The notes beneath the pieces were generated by a model. It saw only the letters and a program-made list of their open reading frames with translations. It ran no database searches and was not told where the DNA came from. DNA of 64,000 nucleotides from Algoriphagus machipongonensis (lineage in GTDB: Bacteria > Bacteroidota > Bacteroidia > Cytophagales > Cyclobacteriaceae): positions 868,001 through 932,000 of the forward strand of contig NZ_CM001023.1 in assembly GCF_000166275.1 (NCBI RefSeq), given 5' to 3'. Made by a program: the position numbers and the translations under genes. Shown here piece after piece: positions 24,590 through 32,949 of this stretch. Within the stretch, counting starts at the first letter, position 1; each line of letters begins with the position of its first letter.

Positions 24590-25486
24590 TTATTTTCTAT
24601 TTCCATACCAAACTCCTAGAATGACGGCTGCGATACCGATGTAATGGCCAAAAAGCAATACCTCACCATCCAAAACTCCCCAAATAATTGCTACAATAGG
24701 TATCAAATAGGTCACGGAACTGGCAAAAACCGGGGTAACTCTTTTGACCATCATGTTAAAAAGGATCAATGCCAAGGCTGTTCCCAATACTCCAAGCAAG
24801 GTCACATAGCCCAAAGCTTTCCAAGCACCGGGGACATTGGCTACTTTATAAGAAAAATCTGTTCCTAAAATCAAATAAAATAGCGCAACAGGTAATACCA
24901 GTAGTAATGAAATGGCTGTGATCTCGATAGGCTTCAGTAATTCAAATTTGAATTTGATGATGTTAAGGTTGAAGCCATAGCAAATACAGGCAAGGATGAC
25001 AAAGAGTGCATAGGTATTGATTCCTGCAAAAGAGGTTAGTCCAGCTCCTTCTTTTACTATTACTAGAATAAAAACTCCAATGAAAGCTATAGCCAGACCC
25101 AAGCCATTTCTTTTGGTAATTTTTGAACCGAAAAACAAGGCTCCAATCACCACTACTGCTAAGGGAGTCAAAGCATTCAGTACACCCGTCAAAGAACTGC
25201 TCAGCTGAGTTTGGGCTTTGGCAAAGAGGAAAGCCGGGATAAAGCTTCCGACCAATCCCACAATCACCAGATAAAAGAGCTGATGTTTATTCAGGTTTTT
25301 AAATCTTGGAAGTGAAAGAGGTAAAAGGAATGAGGCTGCAGCGACAATGCGATAAGCACCTACTTCTCCTGGTGTGAAAACTTCAAGACCTCTTTTGATC
25401 AAAATAAATGAACTTCCCCAAACCAAAGCCAATAAAATCAGCATTCCCCAATTTTTGAGAGAGTCGTCGTTTGTGATTTTTGACAT
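24590..25486 (-). CDS. EamA/DMT-family transporter
   Basis: This 298-residue protein has ten predicted membrane helices arranged as two EamA repeats, the hallmark of the drug/metabolite transporter superfamily. The first repeat starts near WGMLILLALVWGSSFILIKRGL and the second near GINTYALFVILACICYGFNLNIIK. Such proteins export amino acids, nucleotides or metabolites; the substrate is not predictable. The gene is single, with the dusB terminator upstream at 25552-25583. Confidence 0.87.
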   Translation of the reverse strand: MSKITNDDSLKNWGMLILLALVWGSSFILIKRGLEVFTPGEVGAYRIVAAASFLLPLSLPRFKNLNKHQLFYLVIVGLVGSFIPAFLFAKAQTQLSSSLTGVLNALTPLAVVVIGALFFGSKITKRNGLGLAIAFIGVFILVIVKEGAGLTSFAGINTYALFVILACICYGFNLNIIKFKFELLKPIEITAISLLLVLPVALFYLILGTDFSYKVANVPGAWKALGYVTLLGVLGTALALILFNMMVKRVTPVFASSVTYLIPIVAIIWGVLDGEVLLFGHYIGIAAVILGVWYGNRK

Positions 25487-25551
25487 GAATTTATTGGCTA
25501 GGGTAGAGTCAATACAAAGGAACTAAAGGATCTGAAATATGGCGCTAAAAT

Positions 25552-25583
25552 AAAGGCTCCTAAAGTATTTTTAAGGAGCCTTT
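25552..25583 (-). terminator. Terminator of dusB
   Basis: AAAGGCTCCT pairs perfectly with AGGAGCCTTT around a 12-base loop, 13 bases past the dusB stop on the minus strand. The tract after it in that direction is A/T-rich but only weakly T-rich. Confidence 0.6.
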
Positions 25584-25595
25584 CAATTTTATTTA

Positions 25596-26585
25596 TTAAA
25601 AAACATGGTCGGCATATATGTCTGCTACTTGATCGAGTAAGCTGCAGACATGCTGATAACTATCGGCAGTGACCATTTCAGTCCTAATCGGCTTGAAATT
25701 GGGCATTCCACGGAAATAATTCGTGTAATGTCTTCTCATTTCCAGTATTCCCTGCTTTTCTCCTTTCCACTCTACCGAGAAGTCTAAGTGCTGCTTTGCA
25801 ACCGCTATTCTTTCTTCTATGGAAGGAGCTTCTAATTTTTCGCCAGTTGCCAGGAAATGTTTGATCTCGTTGAAAATCCAAGGGTACCCAATGGAAGCTC
25901 TTCCAATCATCATCCCGTCCACATTGTATTTGGTTTTGTATTCTAAGGCTTTTTCGGGCGAGTCAATATCTCCGTTTCCGAAGACTGGGATATGAAGTCT
26001 GGGGTTTTCTTTTACTAAATTTAAGTAAGACCAATCGGCTTCCCCTTTGTACATCTGCTTACGAGTACGTGCGTGGATGCTGATTGCTTGTATCCCTACG
26101 TCTTGGAGCCTCTCTGCCACTTCTACGATACGAATGGTATCGTTATCCCAACCCAACCTAGTTTTGACCGTGACGGGGATGTCTACTGCTTTTACTATCT
26201 CAGCAGTCATGGATACCATTTTATCTATGTCAAGTAAGATACCTGCACCAGCACCTTTACAAGCCACCTTGTTTACCGGACATCCATAATTAATATCCAA
26301 AATGTCTGGGCCAGCCTCCGCAGCAATAGCAGCTGCCTCTCGCATAGATTCAATGTCATTCCCGAAAATCTGTATCCCAATGGGTTTTTCGTAATCGTAT
26401 ATATCCAGTTTTTGGACACTTTTAGCCGCATCACGAATCAGCCCTTCGGAGCTGATAAATTCTGTGTACATCAGGTCTGCCCCATTTTGTTTGCACACCG
26501 CTCTAAAGGGCGGATCACTCACATCTTCCATGGGTGCCAGCAACAAGGGAAATTCCCCTAAATCCAACTTTCCTATCTTTACCAC
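25596..26585 (-). CDS. dusB: tRNA-dihydrouridine synthase
   Basis: Dus enzymes reduce uridines in the tRNA D-loop with FMN and NADPH. The 329-residue protein shows the opening LLLAPMEDVSDPPFR, the catalytic Cys102 in DINYGCPVNKV, the FMN-binding VKTRLGWD near residue 140, IHARTRKQMYKGEADW near 170, and GNGDIDSPEKA near 205. The pattern fits the DusB group. The start is GTG at 26585, the family's usual N terminus. It is divergent from the CPBP protease gene, 38 bases apart. Confidence 0.92.
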   Translation of the reverse strand: MVKIGKLDLGEFPLLLAPMEDVSDPPFRAVCKQNGADLMYTEFISSEGLIRDAAKSVQKLDIYDYEKPIGIQIFGNDIESMREAAAIAAEAGPDILDINYGCPVNKVACKGAGAGILLDIDKMVSMTAEIVKAVDIPVTVKTRLGWDNDTIRIVEVAERLQDVGIQAISIHARTRKQMYKGEADWSYLNLVKENPRLHIPVFGNGDIDSPEKALEYKTKYNVDGMMIGRASIGYPWIFNEIKHFLATGEKLEAPSIEERIAVAKQHLDFSVEWKGEKQGILEMRRHYTNYFRGMPNFKPIRTEMVTADSYQHVCSLLDQVADIYADHVF

Positions 26586-26595
26586 TTCTGTATTA

Positions 26596-26603
26596 TAAAT
26601 TTG
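26596..26603 (+). promoter_or_regulatory. Candidate -7 element for the CPBP protease gene
   Basis: TAAATTTG matches TAnnTTTG, 20 bases before the ATG at 26624 in the short dusB/CPBP divergent gap. Confidence 0.45.
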
Positions 26604-26623
26604 CGCGTAAATTTACCTCAAAT

Positions 26624-27577
26624 ATGGAGATTTACGAAACCCACTCTGAAATAGCTCAACGAAAAAGCTGGCTTTTATCCCTGATAGTCATTGTTTTAGT
26701 AGCATTTGGAGTATTAATACTGCTTCAGGGAATAGCATTGGCTTTAGTGCCGATTCTATTTAATATCCCTGTTGAACAGCTTTTGGGCCTATTTAACGGG
26801 GATTTGGATGTGCCAAATGGAAGAATGGCCATGTTATTTGTCCAAGGATTAGGATCTGGCTTAGGATTCTGGCTTGCTGCTTGGATCATTACTAATTTTA
26901 TTGAAAAAGCAAACCTTCATTGGGATGTTCAAATCTCAAGGTTTCAATGGAAAGCCTTGGCGGTAGTATTGATTGCTACAACTGGTGGCATGCTTTTCAA
27001 TTCACTCCTGATTTTTTTTAATTCCAATCTGGCTTTACCGGAATTTATGTCAGAAGTGGAAAACTGGATGCGATCCATGGAAGATCAAATGATGGAGTTG
27101 ACGAAATACCTGACAGACTTCCAGACTATTCCTGAGTTAATAGCAGGTATTTTTGTGATAGGGATATTGGCAGGAATAGGAGAAGAAATGTTTTTTAGAG
27201 GATTACTTCAGCCCAAAATGCATCAATACTTTAAGTCTGGGCATTTAGGGATTTGGGTTACGGCCATTATATTTTCCTCTATTCACTTCCAGTTCTTTGG
27301 CTTTTTGCCACGAGTATTTTTAGGAGCAATATTTGGGTATATGTATTTGTACAGCGGTAGTCTCCTATATCCAATTCTGGGTCATATTTTTAATAATACC
27401 TTTACCGTGATCATGGTATATATGGCTAAGCAAGGGATGATAGATTTTGATCTGGAGTCTACGGATGAGGTTTCATATGTTGCTTCATTACTTGGCTTAT
27501 TGGTTCTTGTTGCAGGAATCTATTACCTTAAGAAAATGAAAATTCCCAAAGATGGAAAACTGGATCAAAGTATTTGA
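26624..27577 (+). CDS. CPBP-family intramembrane metalloprotease
   Basis: This 317-residue multi-pass membrane protein carries the CPBP (CAAX protease and bacteriocin-processing) core. Motif 1 is EEMFFRG near residue 188, motif 2 has the histidine in SSIHFQFFGF near 220, and motif 3 is HIFNN near 254. The metal-binding glutamates and histidines are all present, so it should be an active intramembrane protease of unknown substrate. The frame is open upstream to 26534, but that part overlaps dusB and the -7 element; I chose ATG 26624 (MEIYETHSEI). It overlaps the DUF2007 gene by 26 bases. Confidence 0.88.
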   Translation: MEIYETHSEIAQRKSWLLSLIVIVLVAFGVLILLQGIALALVPILFNIPVEQLLGLFNGDLDVPNGRMAMLFVQGLGSGLGFWLAAWIITNFIEKANLHWDVQISRFQWKALAVVLIATTGGMLFNSLLIFFNSNLALPEFMSEVENWMRSMEDQMMELTKYLTDFQTIPELIAGIFVIGILAGIGEEMFFRGLLQPKMHQYFKSGHLGIWVTAIIFSSIHFQFFGFLPRVFLGAIFGYMYLYSGSLLYPILGHIFNNTFTVIMVYMAKQGMIDFDLESTDEVSYVASLLGLLVLVAGIYYLKKMKIPKDGKLDQSI

Positions 27578-27758
27578 AAGTGACGTGCAGATTAGAGCAG
27601 AAATTGTGAAGGGAGTATTAGAAGAAAATCAAATTAATGCAGTGGTTTTAAATAAGAAAGAAACGGTCTATCATGTGTTTGGGACCTATGAGGTGTTGGT
27701 ACAGAGAGAAGATTTACTGCTAGCCACCAATATTATCCAAAATGAGATCTCGTTTTAA
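27552..27758 (+). CDS. DUF2007-family small protein
   Basis: This 68-residue protein matches the DUF2007 family ('putative signal transducing protein'). It has a ferredoxin-like alpha/beta pattern, WIKVFESDVQIRAEIVKGVL followed by a helix and YEVLVQREDLLLA. Its length is normal for the family and no catalytic motif is seen. It overlaps the preceding CPBP gene by 26 bases and the following cdsA by 17 bases, so the three are translationally coupled. The role is unknown. Confidence 0.8.
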   Translation: MENWIKVFESDVQIRAEIVKGVLEENQINAVVLNKKETVYHVFGTYEVLVQREDLLLATNIIQNEISF

Positions 27759-28581
27759 CATCAATAATTACAGTAACCTTGGACAAAGAGCCATCACCGC
27801 ATTTATTGGTGCTTTAGTAGTAGTTCTTGGTTGTATTTATTCAGATTGGACCTACTTTTTAGTTTTTGCTGTCATTCTGGGATTCTCTCAAATGGAGTTT
27901 TATAAACTTTCAGGTTTGGATGGAATGCTGCCTTTGAAAAGTTTCGGAACGTTCCTGGGTTTATTGATTTTTACTTTGACCTTCTTGATAGAAAAAGAGC
28001 AGTTTAGGCAGGAATATCTTTTCCTGATGTTTCCTTTGGCTTCTTTGACTTTCTTTATCAAGCTATATCGAAAGACGGATAAAAAACCATTTACCGGTGT
28101 TGCTTATACCTTTTTGGGTATTTTTTATGTAGCGGTGCCTTTTTCATTATTAAACCTAGCAGTGTTTTCTGTGGGTGATATTTACCATTATGAAATATTG
28201 ATTGGCTGTCTATTAATCCTGTGGGCATGCGATACTGGGGCCTATTTTGCCGGAACAAAATTTGGTAAAACCAAGTTGTTTGAACGAGTGTCACCTAAGA
28301 AGTCTTGGGAAGGATTTTTAGGTGGGGCTTTTTCAGCGATTGCGGTTGCATTTGTACTGACCCGATACTTTCACGTGATTGAAGATTGGAAGTGGCTGGT
28401 GATAGCTGGGATTATCATTATTGCAGGGACTTATGGAGATTTGATAGAGTCTTTATTTAAGCGATCTATCGAGATTAAGGATAGCGGACAAATCCTTCCT
28501 GGACATGGAGGTTTTATGGATAGATTTGATGGTTTGTTGCTTTCTGCTCCATTTATTACTGCTTTCTTGAAAATATTCTGA
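27742..28581 (+). CDS. cdsA: Phosphatidate cytidylyltransferase
   Basis: CdsA makes CDP-diacylglycerol from phosphatidate and CTP, the branch point of phospholipid synthesis. The 279-residue protein has about eight membrane helices and the CTP-transferase signature near its C terminus: SPKKSWEGFLGG near residue 180, GDLIESLFKRSIEIKDSG near 232, and PGHGGFMDRFDGLL near 250. It closes the CPBP-DUF2007-cdsA run. A phosphatidylserine decarboxylase gene lies 1.4 kb downstream, after gdhA. Confidence 0.95.
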   Translation: MRSRFNINNYSNLGQRAITAFIGALVVVLGCIYSDWTYFLVFAVILGFSQMEFYKLSGLDGMLPLKSFGTFLGLLIFTLTFLIEKEQFRQEYLFLMFPLASLTFFIKLYRKTDKKPFTGVAYTFLGIFYVAVPFSLLNLAVFSVGDIYHYEILIGCLLILWACDTGAYFAGTKFGKTKLFERVSPKKSWEGFLGGAFSAIAVAFVLTRYFHVIEDWKWLVIAGIIIIAGTYGDLIESLFKRSIEIKDSGQILPGHGGFMDRFDGLLLSAPFITAFLKIF

Positions 28582-28610
28582 TTCCTGCCTTCGTATCCTG
28601 AAAATCTACG

Positions 28611-28618
28611 TAATTTTG
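28611..28618 (+). promoter_or_regulatory. Candidate -7 element for the glutamate dehydrogenase gene
   Basis: TAATTTTG fits TAnnTTTG, 33 bases upstream of the gdh ATG in the 70-base gap after cdsA. Confidence 0.5.
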
Positions 28619-28651
28619 CGTCGAATTTGATATTCTAAATAAAAACCCAAT

Positions 28652-29929
28652 ATGGCTTATATCGAACCGGCTCCTATAGTGGATAAAGAAAATCCGCTGG
28701 AGTCAATGATGGAGAGATTTAACATTGCCGCAGAGAAGCTTGGTCTTTCAGATGAAGTGTATAGCGTCTTAAAAAATCCCGCAAAACAAGTGATCGTTTC
28801 CTTGCCGATTACCATGGATAATGGTAAGATTCAGGTTTTCGAGGGGATCAGAGTAATTCATTCAAACATTCTTGGACCTGCCAAAGGAGGAATTCGTTTT
28901 GCTCCGGATGTTCATTTGGACGAGGTGAAAGCCCTTGCCGCATGGATGACATGGAAATGTGCTGTAGTGGATATCCCTTATGGCGGAGGAAAAGGAGGGG
29001 TTCGATGTAACCCAAGACAAATGTCCAAAGGTGAGATAGAGCGTTTAGTACGTGCTTATACCTTGGCAATGATTGATGTATTCGGTCCGGATAAAGATAT
29101 TCCTGCTCCGGATATGGGGACAGGACCAAGAGAAATGGCTTGGCTGATGGATGAGTATTCCAAAGCGCAGGGAATGACGGTCAATGCAGTAGTAACCGGA
29201 AAGCCTTTGGTTTTAGGAGGATCGTTAGGAAGAACAGAAGCGACGGGTCGTGGGGTGATGGTTTCTGCTTTGGCAGCAATGCAAAAATTAAAAATCAATC
29301 CTTTCCAGGCAACCTGCGCAGTTCAGGGTTTTGGTAATGTGGGCTCTTGGGCTGCAATGCTTTTAGAAGAACGTGGGCTTAAAATTGTTTCGGTTTCTGA
29401 TATTTCTGGTGCTTATTACAATAGCAATGGAATCAATATTCAAGAGGCTGTCGCTTATAGAGATAATAATAATGGCACCTTGGAAGGTTTTAAGGGAGCT
29501 GAAAAATTATCAGATCCATCAGAACTACTGCTTTTGGAAGTAGATGTACTTGTCCCAGCAGCGGTAGAAGATGTGATTACCATTCATAATGTAGATAAGA
29601 TCAAGGCAAAGCTAATTGTGGAAGGGGCCAATGGACCTACTTCTGCCAAGGCGGATGCGATAATCAATGAAAAAGGAATTATGGCTGTGCCGGATATTTT
29701 GGCCAACGCTGGTGGAGTTACGGTTTCTTACTTTGAGTGGGTCCAAAACCGTTTAGGTTATAAATGGACTGCGGACCGTGTCAATAGAAGATCAGACCGT
29801 ATCATGAAAGATGCTTTCGATCATGTGTATCAGGCTTCTCAGAAGTATGATGTTCCCATGAGAATTGCAGCTTATATCGTCGCAATTGATAAAGTTGCGA
29901 AAACTTATACCTATCGTGGAGGTTTCTAA
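28652..29929 (+). CDS. Glu/Leu/Phe/Val-family dehydrogenase (glutamate dehydrogenase)
   Basis: This 425-residue enzyme interconverts glutamate and 2-oxoglutarate, linking nitrogen and carbon metabolism. The substrate domain has GPAKGGIRFAPDV near residue 76 and the catalytic lysine in DIPYGGGKGGVRCNP near 109. The Rossmann domain has VQGFGNVGSWAA near 224. The roughly 420-residue length is that of small hexameric GDHs. Cofactor choice (NAD or NADP) cannot be fixed by eye. The gene has its own promoter-like element and a terminator at 29963. Confidence 0.92.
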   Translation: MAYIEPAPIVDKENPLESMMERFNIAAEKLGLSDEVYSVLKNPAKQVIVSLPITMDNGKIQVFEGIRVIHSNILGPAKGGIRFAPDVHLDEVKALAAWMTWKCAVVDIPYGGGKGGVRCNPRQMSKGEIERLVRAYTLAMIDVFGPDKDIPAPDMGTGPREMAWLMDEYSKAQGMTVNAVVTGKPLVLGGSLGRTEATGRGVMVSALAAMQKLKINPFQATCAVQGFGNVGSWAAMLLEERGLKIVSVSDISGAYYNSNGINIQEAVAYRDNNNGTLEGFKGAEKLSDPSELLLLEVDVLVPAAVEDVITIHNVDKIKAKLIVEGANGPTSAKADAIINEKGIMAVPDILANAGGVTVSYFEWVQNRLGYKWTADRVNRRSDRIMKDAFDHVYQASQKYDVPMRIAAYIVAIDKVAKTYTYRGGF

Positions 29930-29962
29930 TATTTAATCAATCGATAGAATAACGTATCTTTG

Positions 29963-29990
29963 AGGCGTGGATCGATATCCACGCCTTTTA
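29963..29990 (+). terminator. Terminator after the glutamate dehydrogenase gene
   Basis: AGGCGTGGAT pairs perfectly with ATCCACGCCT around the loop CGAT, followed by TTTTATTTG. It lies 33 bases past the gdh stop and 11 bases before the psd start, so psd may need a promoter within or upstream of the hairpin. Confidence 0.8.
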
Positions 29991-30001
29991 TTTGACCCGA
30001 T

Positions 30002-30664
30002 ATGACAATACACAGAGAAGGAAGAGTTTTGCTGTTTTGGATGATGATCATCCTCGTGGCATTGAATTACCTGCTTTACTATTTTCTCCCTGAGCAATCT
30101 TTATTATTAAATATATCCATGCTAGGGAGTATCATTATCTACCTTTTGGTACTTCAGTTTTTTAGAAACCCTGTGTTTCCTTTACCCAACGAAGATGGAG
30201 TGGTCTTTGCTCCTGCGGATGGGAAAGTAGTAGTGATTGAAGAAGCCTTTGAGGATGAATACTTAAAAGAAAAGAGAATTCAAGTTTCCATTTTTATGTC
30301 TCCGATCAACGTTCATATCAATCGTTCTCCGATCAAAGGAGTGGTTGATTTTTTTCAATATCACCCTGGGAAATACCTTGTTGCATGGCACCCAAAGTCA
30401 AGTACCGAAAATGAACGTACGACCATGGTCTTGAGAAACGAACAAGGAACCAAAATCTTGGTTAGACAGATTGCTGGTGCTGTAGCGAGAAGAATCAAAT
30501 GGTATGTGAAGGAAGGTTCTGAGTTAGATCAAGGAGGAGAGTTTGGTTTTATAAAATTCGGATCCAGAGTAGATTTATTTCTCCCTTTGGATGCTGAGAT
30601 ATTAGTAGACTTAGAGCAAAAAACCAAAGGAGCCAGAACCCCTATTGCAAGATTGAAAAGTTAA
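30002..30664 (+). CDS. psd: Phosphatidylserine decarboxylase family protein
   Basis: This 220-residue protein belongs to the short PSD branch that converts phosphatidylserine to phosphatidylethanolamine. Two N-terminal membrane segments (about 8-28, 33-50) precede the catalytic part with FAPADGKVVVIEE near residue 68, SIFMSPINVHINRSPI near 97 and QIAGAVARRIKWY near 160. The self-cleavage site is the GS in KFGSRVDLFLP near 188, where serine becomes the pyruvoyl group. This branch has GSR instead of the LGST of E. coli Psd. It lies directly behind the gdh terminator. Confidence 0.9.
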   Translation: MTIHREGRVLLFWMMIILVALNYLLYYFLPEQSLLLNISMLGSIIIYLLVLQFFRNPVFPLPNEDGVVFAPADGKVVVIEEAFEDEYLKEKRIQVSIFMSPINVHINRSPIKGVVDFFQYHPGKYLVAWHPKSSTENERTTMVLRNEQGTKILVRQIAGAVARRIKWYVKEGSELDQGGEFGFIKFGSRVDLFLPLDAEILVDLEQKTKGARTPIARLKS

Positions 30665-30732
30665 AAGTTAGTTGAGTTGTAGCGTTCGGTTTAAGCTATT
30701 CGTTTTGTCTATGACTTAACTGAGCTATAACC

Positions 30733-31233
30733 ATGAAATATCTTTCTTTTCTATTTCTGATTTTCCTTTCCTTAACTTTTTTATCCTGTAATGATGAGGA
30801 TAATCTTCCTATCCAATTATCAGGAGTATGGGAGGAACGTAAATATGTGGATTCAGTAGATTTTTGGGTGGTAAATACCTTGGAATTTAAAAATGATTCT
30901 GAATTTCAGTTCAGGACTACGGTAAGAGAAACTGAAACAGGGAATGATTTAGGGTATCGGTTCTATTATGATGATACCTACGATTGGGATGGCAAGACTT
31001 TTAATTATTCCCCGGATATGGCCTTCTGGATTGATTATCGAGAGGAAAAATTTTATACAAAAAAGGAAGATTTGAAAGCTGGGGTCATTGATTTTGTCAG
31101 TTGGCCTTCAGCGAATATTACATTTGTTGAGGGTAATTCTAAGTTGATTTTCCAAAATATTTGTACTTCAACTAACGCTGATTATTGTGAGAATGCTCAA
31201 TACCCAGAACGTGAATATATTCGGGTCAATTAA
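30733..31233 (+). CDS. Hypothetical lipoprotein, lipocalin-like
   Basis: This 166-residue protein has a lipoprotein signal peptide ending TFLSC (Cys19). The mature part is beta-rich (SGVWEERKYVDSVDF, WVVNTLEFKNDSEFQFRT, NSKLIFQNICTS) and resembles small lipocalin-like lipoproteins of Bacteroidota; that resemblance is by pattern only. Two cysteines near the C terminus could form a disulfide. The gene is convergent with the coiled-coil pair, and the two stop codons share the bases TTAA at 31230-31233. Confidence 0.7.
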   Translation: MKYLSFLFLIFLSLTFLSCNDEDNLPIQLSGVWEERKYVDSVDFWVVNTLEFKNDSEFQFRTTVRETETGNDLGYRFYYDDTYDWDGKTFNYSPDMAFWIDYREEKFYTKKEDLKAGVIDFVSWPSANITFVEGNSKLIFQNICTSTNADYCENAQYPEREYIRVN

Positions 31234-31700
31234 GATTTTTTCATTCTATAAATCCAAAAACCCAGCCCTAAAGTAGTCAGGAAAAAAATTGTAGTGGTCC
31301 ATTCAAAGGTCCTACGAGTGCTTAGCATGTCCTCGATATTTTTGTCCCGTTCAGCAAGTGCTCTTTTCAGCGACTGAACATCCTGTTCGAGTTTTAAGGT
31401 GATCGCTTTATAATCGTCTCCTGTTTGTGTGGCTACTGTGGTCTCTATATCGCCAATCATCCTAAGCTCATCCATGATCAGGTTATCCTTGGCTAAAATT
31501 CTTTCCAGCCATTCATTGGTTTTGATCATGTCTTTTTTCGTTCTATTCCCAAAAATGCCTGATTTTTCAGTTTCAGAACGCTTCCATTCCGCGGTCAAGG
31601 CATCCCGCTCTTGAACCAGTTTTTCGAGCTTGGCTTGGCCAGCCTCCGAAAACTGTGGAGGAAGTATATTGAGAAATAGAAGGAAGAGTCCGAAAATCAT
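31230..31700 (-). CDS. Coiled-coil membrane-anchored protein, paralogue B
   Basis: This 156-residue protein has no family I recognise. An N-terminal hydrophobic signal or anchor (1-19) is followed by a helical stretch (AKLEKLVQERDALTAEWKRSE), a helix with DDYKAITLKLEQDVQSLKRALAERDKNIEDM near residue 98, and a single C-terminal membrane helix (TTTIFFLTTLGLGFWIYRMKKS). The topology suggests a periplasmic helical hairpin on a C-terminal anchor. It shares architecture and several matching blocks with the gene immediately upstream. It overlaps that gene by four bases, so the two are cotranscribed. Confidence 0.68.
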   Translation of the reverse strand: MIFGLFLLFLNILPPQFSEAGQAKLEKLVQERDALTAEWKRSETEKSGIFGNRTKKDMIKTNEWLERILAKDNLIMDELRMIGDIETTVATQTGDDYKAITLKLEQDVQSLKRALAERDKNIEDMLSTRRTFEWTTTIFFLTTLGLGFWIYRMKKS

Positions 31701-32209
31701 TTCTTTTCTGTGAGGATTGGGATGAAGTTAACGATTTTAGGCATTTCGAATGCCACTCTTTCTTTGACAAAAAGCCAACCAAAAATCATGGTTCCCACGA
31801 AAAAAATCAAAGATGCCAATTCAAACTTTCTTTTTTCCAGTTGACTTGCTCTCACCTCGTATCCTTTTTGTGCCAGTGCATTTTTAAGTTTTTGGATATC
31901 TTGCTCTTGAGAAAGTGTAATGGTTTTATAATTTTCATTCTCAGAAATTACAGCCGATTGATCTATTCTGTCTTGAAGCTGAAGTTTTTGAATGATTGCA
32001 TTGTCCTTCTCAAGAATTCTCATCGCCAACTGATATTCAGAAGTAGGTCTTCCTTCAAGTGAGACTCCAAATATAGTTGCCTTCTGCGTTTTTTCACTTT
32101 GGAGATTTTGAATCAAATGTAGACGTTCTTGCATCAATTGATCAATAGAACCTTGAGCAAAAATTTGTAGGGGGAGTAATAATAGCCAGGTAAATAAAAT
32201 CGCTTTCAT
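31697..32209 (-). CDS. Coiled-coil membrane-anchored protein, paralogue A
   Basis: This 170-residue protein is the upstream partner of the preceding paralogue. A signal peptide (1-19, LPLQIFAQ) is followed by helical segments IDQLMQERLHLIQNLQSE and ILEKDNAIIQKLQLQD. The shared block YKTITLSQEQDIQKLKNAL comes next, then one membrane helix near 127-148 (ELASLIFFVGTMIFGWLFV) and a short cytoplasmic tail. Blocks shared with the partner are IFG, EKDNxI and YKxITLxxEQDxQxLKxALA. Its function is unknown; tandem duplication followed by divergence is inferred, and the pair could form a hetero-coiled coil. Confidence 0.68.
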   Translation of the reverse strand: MKAILFTWLLLLPLQIFAQGSIDQLMQERLHLIQNLQSEKTQKATIFGVSLEGRPTSEYQLAMRILEKDNAIIQKLQLQDRIDQSAVISENENYKTITLSQEQDIQKLKNALAQKGYEVRASQLEKRKFELASLIFFVGTMIFGWLFVKERVAFEMPKIVNFIPILTEKK

Positions 32210-32265
32210 AAAATTAAGGTTGGTTGTGCCAAACCATAATCCAAAGCTTATTCCAAAATCCGAGA

Positions 32266-32949
32266 TTATTTTTTCCAGCCTCTCGTCATTTCTTTTTTTC
32301 CAGGAGGTCCAGGAAGAGTTTCTACCTCAAATCCGAGATCTTTTAAATCCCGCTTAAGTTGACCTTGTGCACAATAGGTAGTGAATAATCCACCGGGTGT
32401 CATTGCGTCATAAACCTTGCTCAGGAGCGGTTTTGCCCATAATTCAGGTTGTTTGCTTGGAGCAAAAGCATCAAAAAACACCACGTCAGATGGATAAAGT
32501 ATCACATCTTCTAGCGTAGCAATTTCCTTTTTCATGTTAAAATATTCTGAAACTACTTCGCCTTTATTCCATTCCATTTTATGTAACCTTTGTAAATAGG
32601 GTTTGTAATGAAAAATGGCATCGTCTATATCTCCGTAGTTTAACTGAGAATAAATTTCCTCAGAAAGTGGAAAGGGCTCAATGCTATGATAAAGTACAGG
32701 AATCTGATTTTGCTCTGCCCAAACCAGAGTTAACCAAGCGTTTAATCCTGTTCCAAAACCTACCTCAAAAATCCTGATAGGTTTTTTCTTAGGGTTGTTC
32801 ATTAACCATGAATCCAATCCATAAAGCATAAATACATGGATGGACTCTTTAAAAGCACCATGAAAACTATGGTAAGTCTCTTTCAACCCTTCATGGTAGA
32901 GTGAATGAGAGCCATCTTCTGTGGTGATGATTTTTAATTGTTCCTTCAT
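32266..32949 (-). CDS. mnmD: tRNA 5-aminomethyl-2-thiouridine methyltransferase MnmD
   Basis: MnmD methylates the aminomethyl group of nm5s2U34 in tRNA; in E. coli it is fused with MnmC1, here it stands alone. The 227-residue protein has the opening TEDGSHSLYHEGLKETYHSFHGA, the SAM-binding EVGFGTGLNAWL near residue 62, the acidic DVVFFDAFAPSKQPELW motif near 153, and YCAQGQLKRDL near 193. It ends with the typical PGPPGKKEMTRG. It is the last gene of the M16-ispF-mnmD run and overlaps ispF by four bases. Confidence 0.93.
   Translation of the reverse strand: MKEQLKIITTEDGSHSLYHEGLKETYHSFHGAFKESIHVFMLYGLDSWLMNNPKKKPIRIFEVGFGTGLNAWLTLVWAEQNQIPVLYHSIEPFPLSEEIYSQLNYGDIDDAIFHYKPYLQRLHKMEWNKGEVVSEYFNMKKEIATLEDVILYPSDVVFFDAFAPSKQPELWAKPLLSKVYDAMTPGGLFTTYCAQGQLKRDLKDLGFEVETLPGPPGKKEMTRGWKK

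Noticed and set aside
29955..29962. TATCTTTG as a psd promoter element
   Set aside because: It abuts the gdh terminator hairpin and would place the hairpin at the transcript's 5' end; chance match is as likely.
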